Assembly: GCA_013215385.1 (NCBI GenBank)
Contig: JABSOY010000005.1
Location: 434,001 to 498,000 of the forward strand
Length of the DNA: 64,000 bases
Reading direction: 5' to 3'
Source: Colwellia sp.
Lineage (GTDB): Bacteria; Pseudomonadota; Gammaproteobacteria; Enterobacterales; Alteromonadaceae
The notes under the pieces are model-generated. The model did no database searches. It saw only the letters and a list, made by a program, of their open reading frames with translations, and was not told the DNA's origin. Positions 62,580 through 64,000 of this stretch are shown here, piece after piece (positions within the stretch are counted from its first letter, which is position 1; every line of letters starts with the position of its first letter). Made by a program: the position numbers and the translations under genes.

Positions 62580-63557
62580 TTATTTGCCGCGTCTAAAACT
62601 GCGAGAAGTGGTACTTTTACTGTTTCTAAAGCTTGAGCTTTTGGAGTAGCTAGATTTTTTAGCGTATGAGCTTTTACTGGTGCTTTTTGTACTAAAACGT
62701 TTCGCGCTCGTTTGTGCCGTGCTACTTTGTCTAGAAAGACTTGATGAACCGGTTCTACTTTTACTATAAGTACTGTTGTATTTTTGGCCACGGCTTTCAA
62801 ATGATTTTTTGGTACGCGTATCTAAATCATTTTGTTTTTTTAATTGCGTCGGCGAGCTATAACGAGTTCGACCATAGTCATTGTAATAACTGTAGTTTCT
62901 TGAACGTCCCCAGTCATTATACGAAGTACGACGTGAGCCAAATACATCACCCATCATAGAATACATGCCATACCATGCCCAAAAAGACATGCCATTGCTG
63001 CCAGTATTCCAACTTCCGTAACTCGGGTTACCAATTAACTGCTCTCCTGTGCCAAAGTCTTGGGCATTATTTGCCCGTTTACTTTGTGCTTTTGACAGCG
63101 AATTAACACGTGGAAGGACACCATCTGACATATCAGCAAGTACATTAAGCGGGTCGCTTAATGCGTCAGAATAAAGTACGGGATCAGCGGCCAAGTATAT
63201 ATTAACTAACTCATTAAAAATATCTTGTTTGCTGGTAAACATATTAGGTTGATTTTTAACCGTTGCTAATCGGTCAAGTAACGATATATACATTGGCCCT
63301 TTGGTTGTAGCATCTTTTTTGAATTCGTTAATTAACTGTGTAAGTTCAGGTTTTTGCTGCCTAAGTTTATCGGCATATTGACTTATTAAATTGGCATTTT
63401 TTACCTGACCATTGCTTAAGGCATCAGCTAATTGTTGAATACGAAGTTCAGTGATGGGCGTTTGTTGATTGATCTTTTCTTTATAAGGATCGGAGCAACC
63501 GACTAAGAAAATAATCATGCTAAATAAAGCGTATTTGATCTGCTGCATTCCTGCCAT
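62580..63557 (-). CDS. Lipoprotein with Ser/Arg/Tyr-rich tail (first gene of the PspA cluster)
   Basis: A 325-residue lipoprotein: lipobox LVGC (Cys21), a helical N-terminal half (about 30-165), a Gly/Trp/Tyr segment (SYGSWNTGSNGMSFWAWYGMYSMMGD) and a C-terminal 110 residues dominated by Ser, Arg, Lys and Tyr, ending RSFRRGK. The tail should be disordered and strongly basic. In position it resembles yjfM (DUF1190) of E. coli but I do not see clear sequence kinship. GAGG precedes the ATG. Its upstream region has the third operator copy. Confidence 0.75.
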   Translation of the reverse strand: MAGMQQIKYALFSMIIFLVGCSDPYKEKINQQTPITELRIQQLADALSNGQVKNANLISQYADKLRQQKPELTQLINEFKKDATTKGPMYISLLDRLATVKNQPNMFTSKQDIFNELVNIYLAADPVLYSDALSDPLNVLADMSDGVLPRVNSLSKAQSKRANNAQDFGTGEQLIGNPSYGSWNTGSNGMSFWAWYGMYSMMGDVFGSRRTSYNDWGRSRNYSYYNDYGRTRYSSPTQLKKQNDLDTRTKKSFESRGQKYNSTYSKSRTGSSSLSRQSSTAQTSAKRFSTKSTSKSSYAKKSSYSKSSSFRNSKSTTSRSFRRGK

Positions 63558-63648
63558 AGAGTCCTCAAAAATGCTATGGTAAACAAATACTCAAGATAAT
63601 TGAGTATACATTTGTTATGTTTGATAACACGCTATTAATATCATCAAA

Positions 63649-63661
63649 GACATAATATGTC
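63649..63661. promoter_or_regulatory. Operator-like palindrome, copy 3
   Basis: GACATAATATGTC, identical to the other two copies, in the divergent region between the lipoprotein gene (92 bases to its ATG) and glnE (67 bases to its ATG). Confidence 0.75.
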
Positions 63662-63728
63662 TATTGATTCGTGTATTCTTATTGTAATTAATTAATTCCT
63701 TTTTACGGCCTAAGCGCAGCAAGCTAAA

Positions 63729-64000
63729 ATGAAAAAAACTATAAACCTGCCAGAAATACTCATTCACCAACAACATAAAAGTTGTCAGCAGTTTAATGAG
63801 CAATATCCAAAAGCTGTTGTATGTTTATCAGCACAGCAATTAGCTGATTTTGAAAGCTCGCTAATGGTCAGCGATTTCATTTTAAATAGTGCGTTACAGT
63901 GTCCTGAAACGGTTGTTTCTCTATTTTTTACTGGTCGTGTTTATCAAGTTGAATGCCCTAATTATCAAACAATGCTTGCTGAATTATTAGCAGGTTGTGA
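63729..64000 (+). CDS. glnE: Glutamine synthetase adenylyltransferase/deadenylyltransferase, N-terminal fragment
   Basis: Ninety codons up to the window edge, beginning MKKTINLPEILIHQ. The segment LADFESSLMVSDFILNSALQCPETVVSLF corresponds to the early GlnE stretch with SDF and hP-E. The full enzyme (about 950 residues) adenylylates and deadenylylates glutamine synthetase. Only the start is visible, so the call is moderately secure. No strong Shine-Dalgarno is seen. Divergent from the PspA cluster. Confidence 0.7.
   Translation, partial: MKKTINLPEILIHQQHKSCQQFNEQYPKAVVCLSAQQLADFESSLMVSDFILNSALQCPETVVSLFFTGRVYQVECPNYQTMLAELLAGC

Overview
The window looks like a chromosomal segment of a marine, AT-rich gammaproteobacterium of the Alteromonadales, most likely Colwellia or a close relative. 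This is inferred from protein style (a TonB-dependent B12 receptor, GlrK-QseG-GlrR, BaeSR, many c-di-GMP proteins, a RIO kinase, a GlnE-like C-terminal gene) and low GC; I see no phage, plasmid or insertion sequence. Both ends are cut inside genes: a PiT phosphate transporter at the left and glnE at the right.

Region by region. 1-7600: phosphate transporter, an erythromycin-esterase-like lipoprotein, a single tRNA-Phe with its own promoter and terminator, a di-haem peroxidase-like lipoprotein with a cadherin-like N-terminal domain, a BaeS/BaeR two-component pair, and cobC. 7690-16825: a vitamin B12 uptake and late-assembly block (btuD, btuC, cobT, cobS, cobU, cobQ, btuF, btuB) with two cobalamin riboswitches, one ahead of btuD and one ahead of btuB. 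16950-21345: a small membrane protein, a MarR regulator and the glrK-qseG-glrR operon. 21442-25934: an EF-hand protein behind a candidate sigma-54 promoter, a pseudouridine synthase, a RIO kinase, a DUF6172-type protein and a lytic transglycosylase. 25931-38474: a signalling island (HD-GYP response regulator; haem-type hybrid kinase overlapping a CheR methyltransferase; REC-PAS-GGDEF-EAL protein; beta-propeller histidine kinase). 38495-45262: a LysR regulator, a KamA-family radical SAM enzyme, a cluster of twin-hairpin repeats, a membrane acyltransferase-like protein, an esterase and an FMN glutamate-synthase-like protein. 45492-52933: a five-gene export module (HlyD adaptor, ABC ATPase, FtsX-type permease, sigma-54 response regulator, kinase) behind a clear sigma-54 promoter and a palindromic activator site. 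53030-55854: a TPR/transglutaminase-like lipoprotein and an unrecognised 414-residue protein.

56569-63557 is the most interesting part: nine same-strand genes forming a PspA-centred envelope module (lipoprotein with a Ser/Arg/Tyr-rich tail, double DUF350 membrane protein, membrane-anchored spermidine-synthase-like enzyme, DUF2170, PspA/IM30, DUF2491-like, a 108-residue protein, a two-TM potassium-channel-like protein and an Lpp-like lipoprotein). Two of its upstream regions carry the same perfect 13-bp palindrome, GACATAATATGTC, three copies in all, and at one of them it straddles a good -35/-10 promoter. This suggests an unidentified dedicated repressor that co-regulates the module. A relative of this gene set is known from E. 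coli yjfIJKLM-yjfC, but the Lpp-like gene, the channel, the spermidine-synthase-like partner, the palindromes and the internal GC-rich attenuator-like hairpin make this version worth study.

A second non-coding signal is a dispersed twin-hairpin repeat found at 41125-41400 and, inverted, at 61512-61566. Its stems differ between copies by paired, compensating changes.
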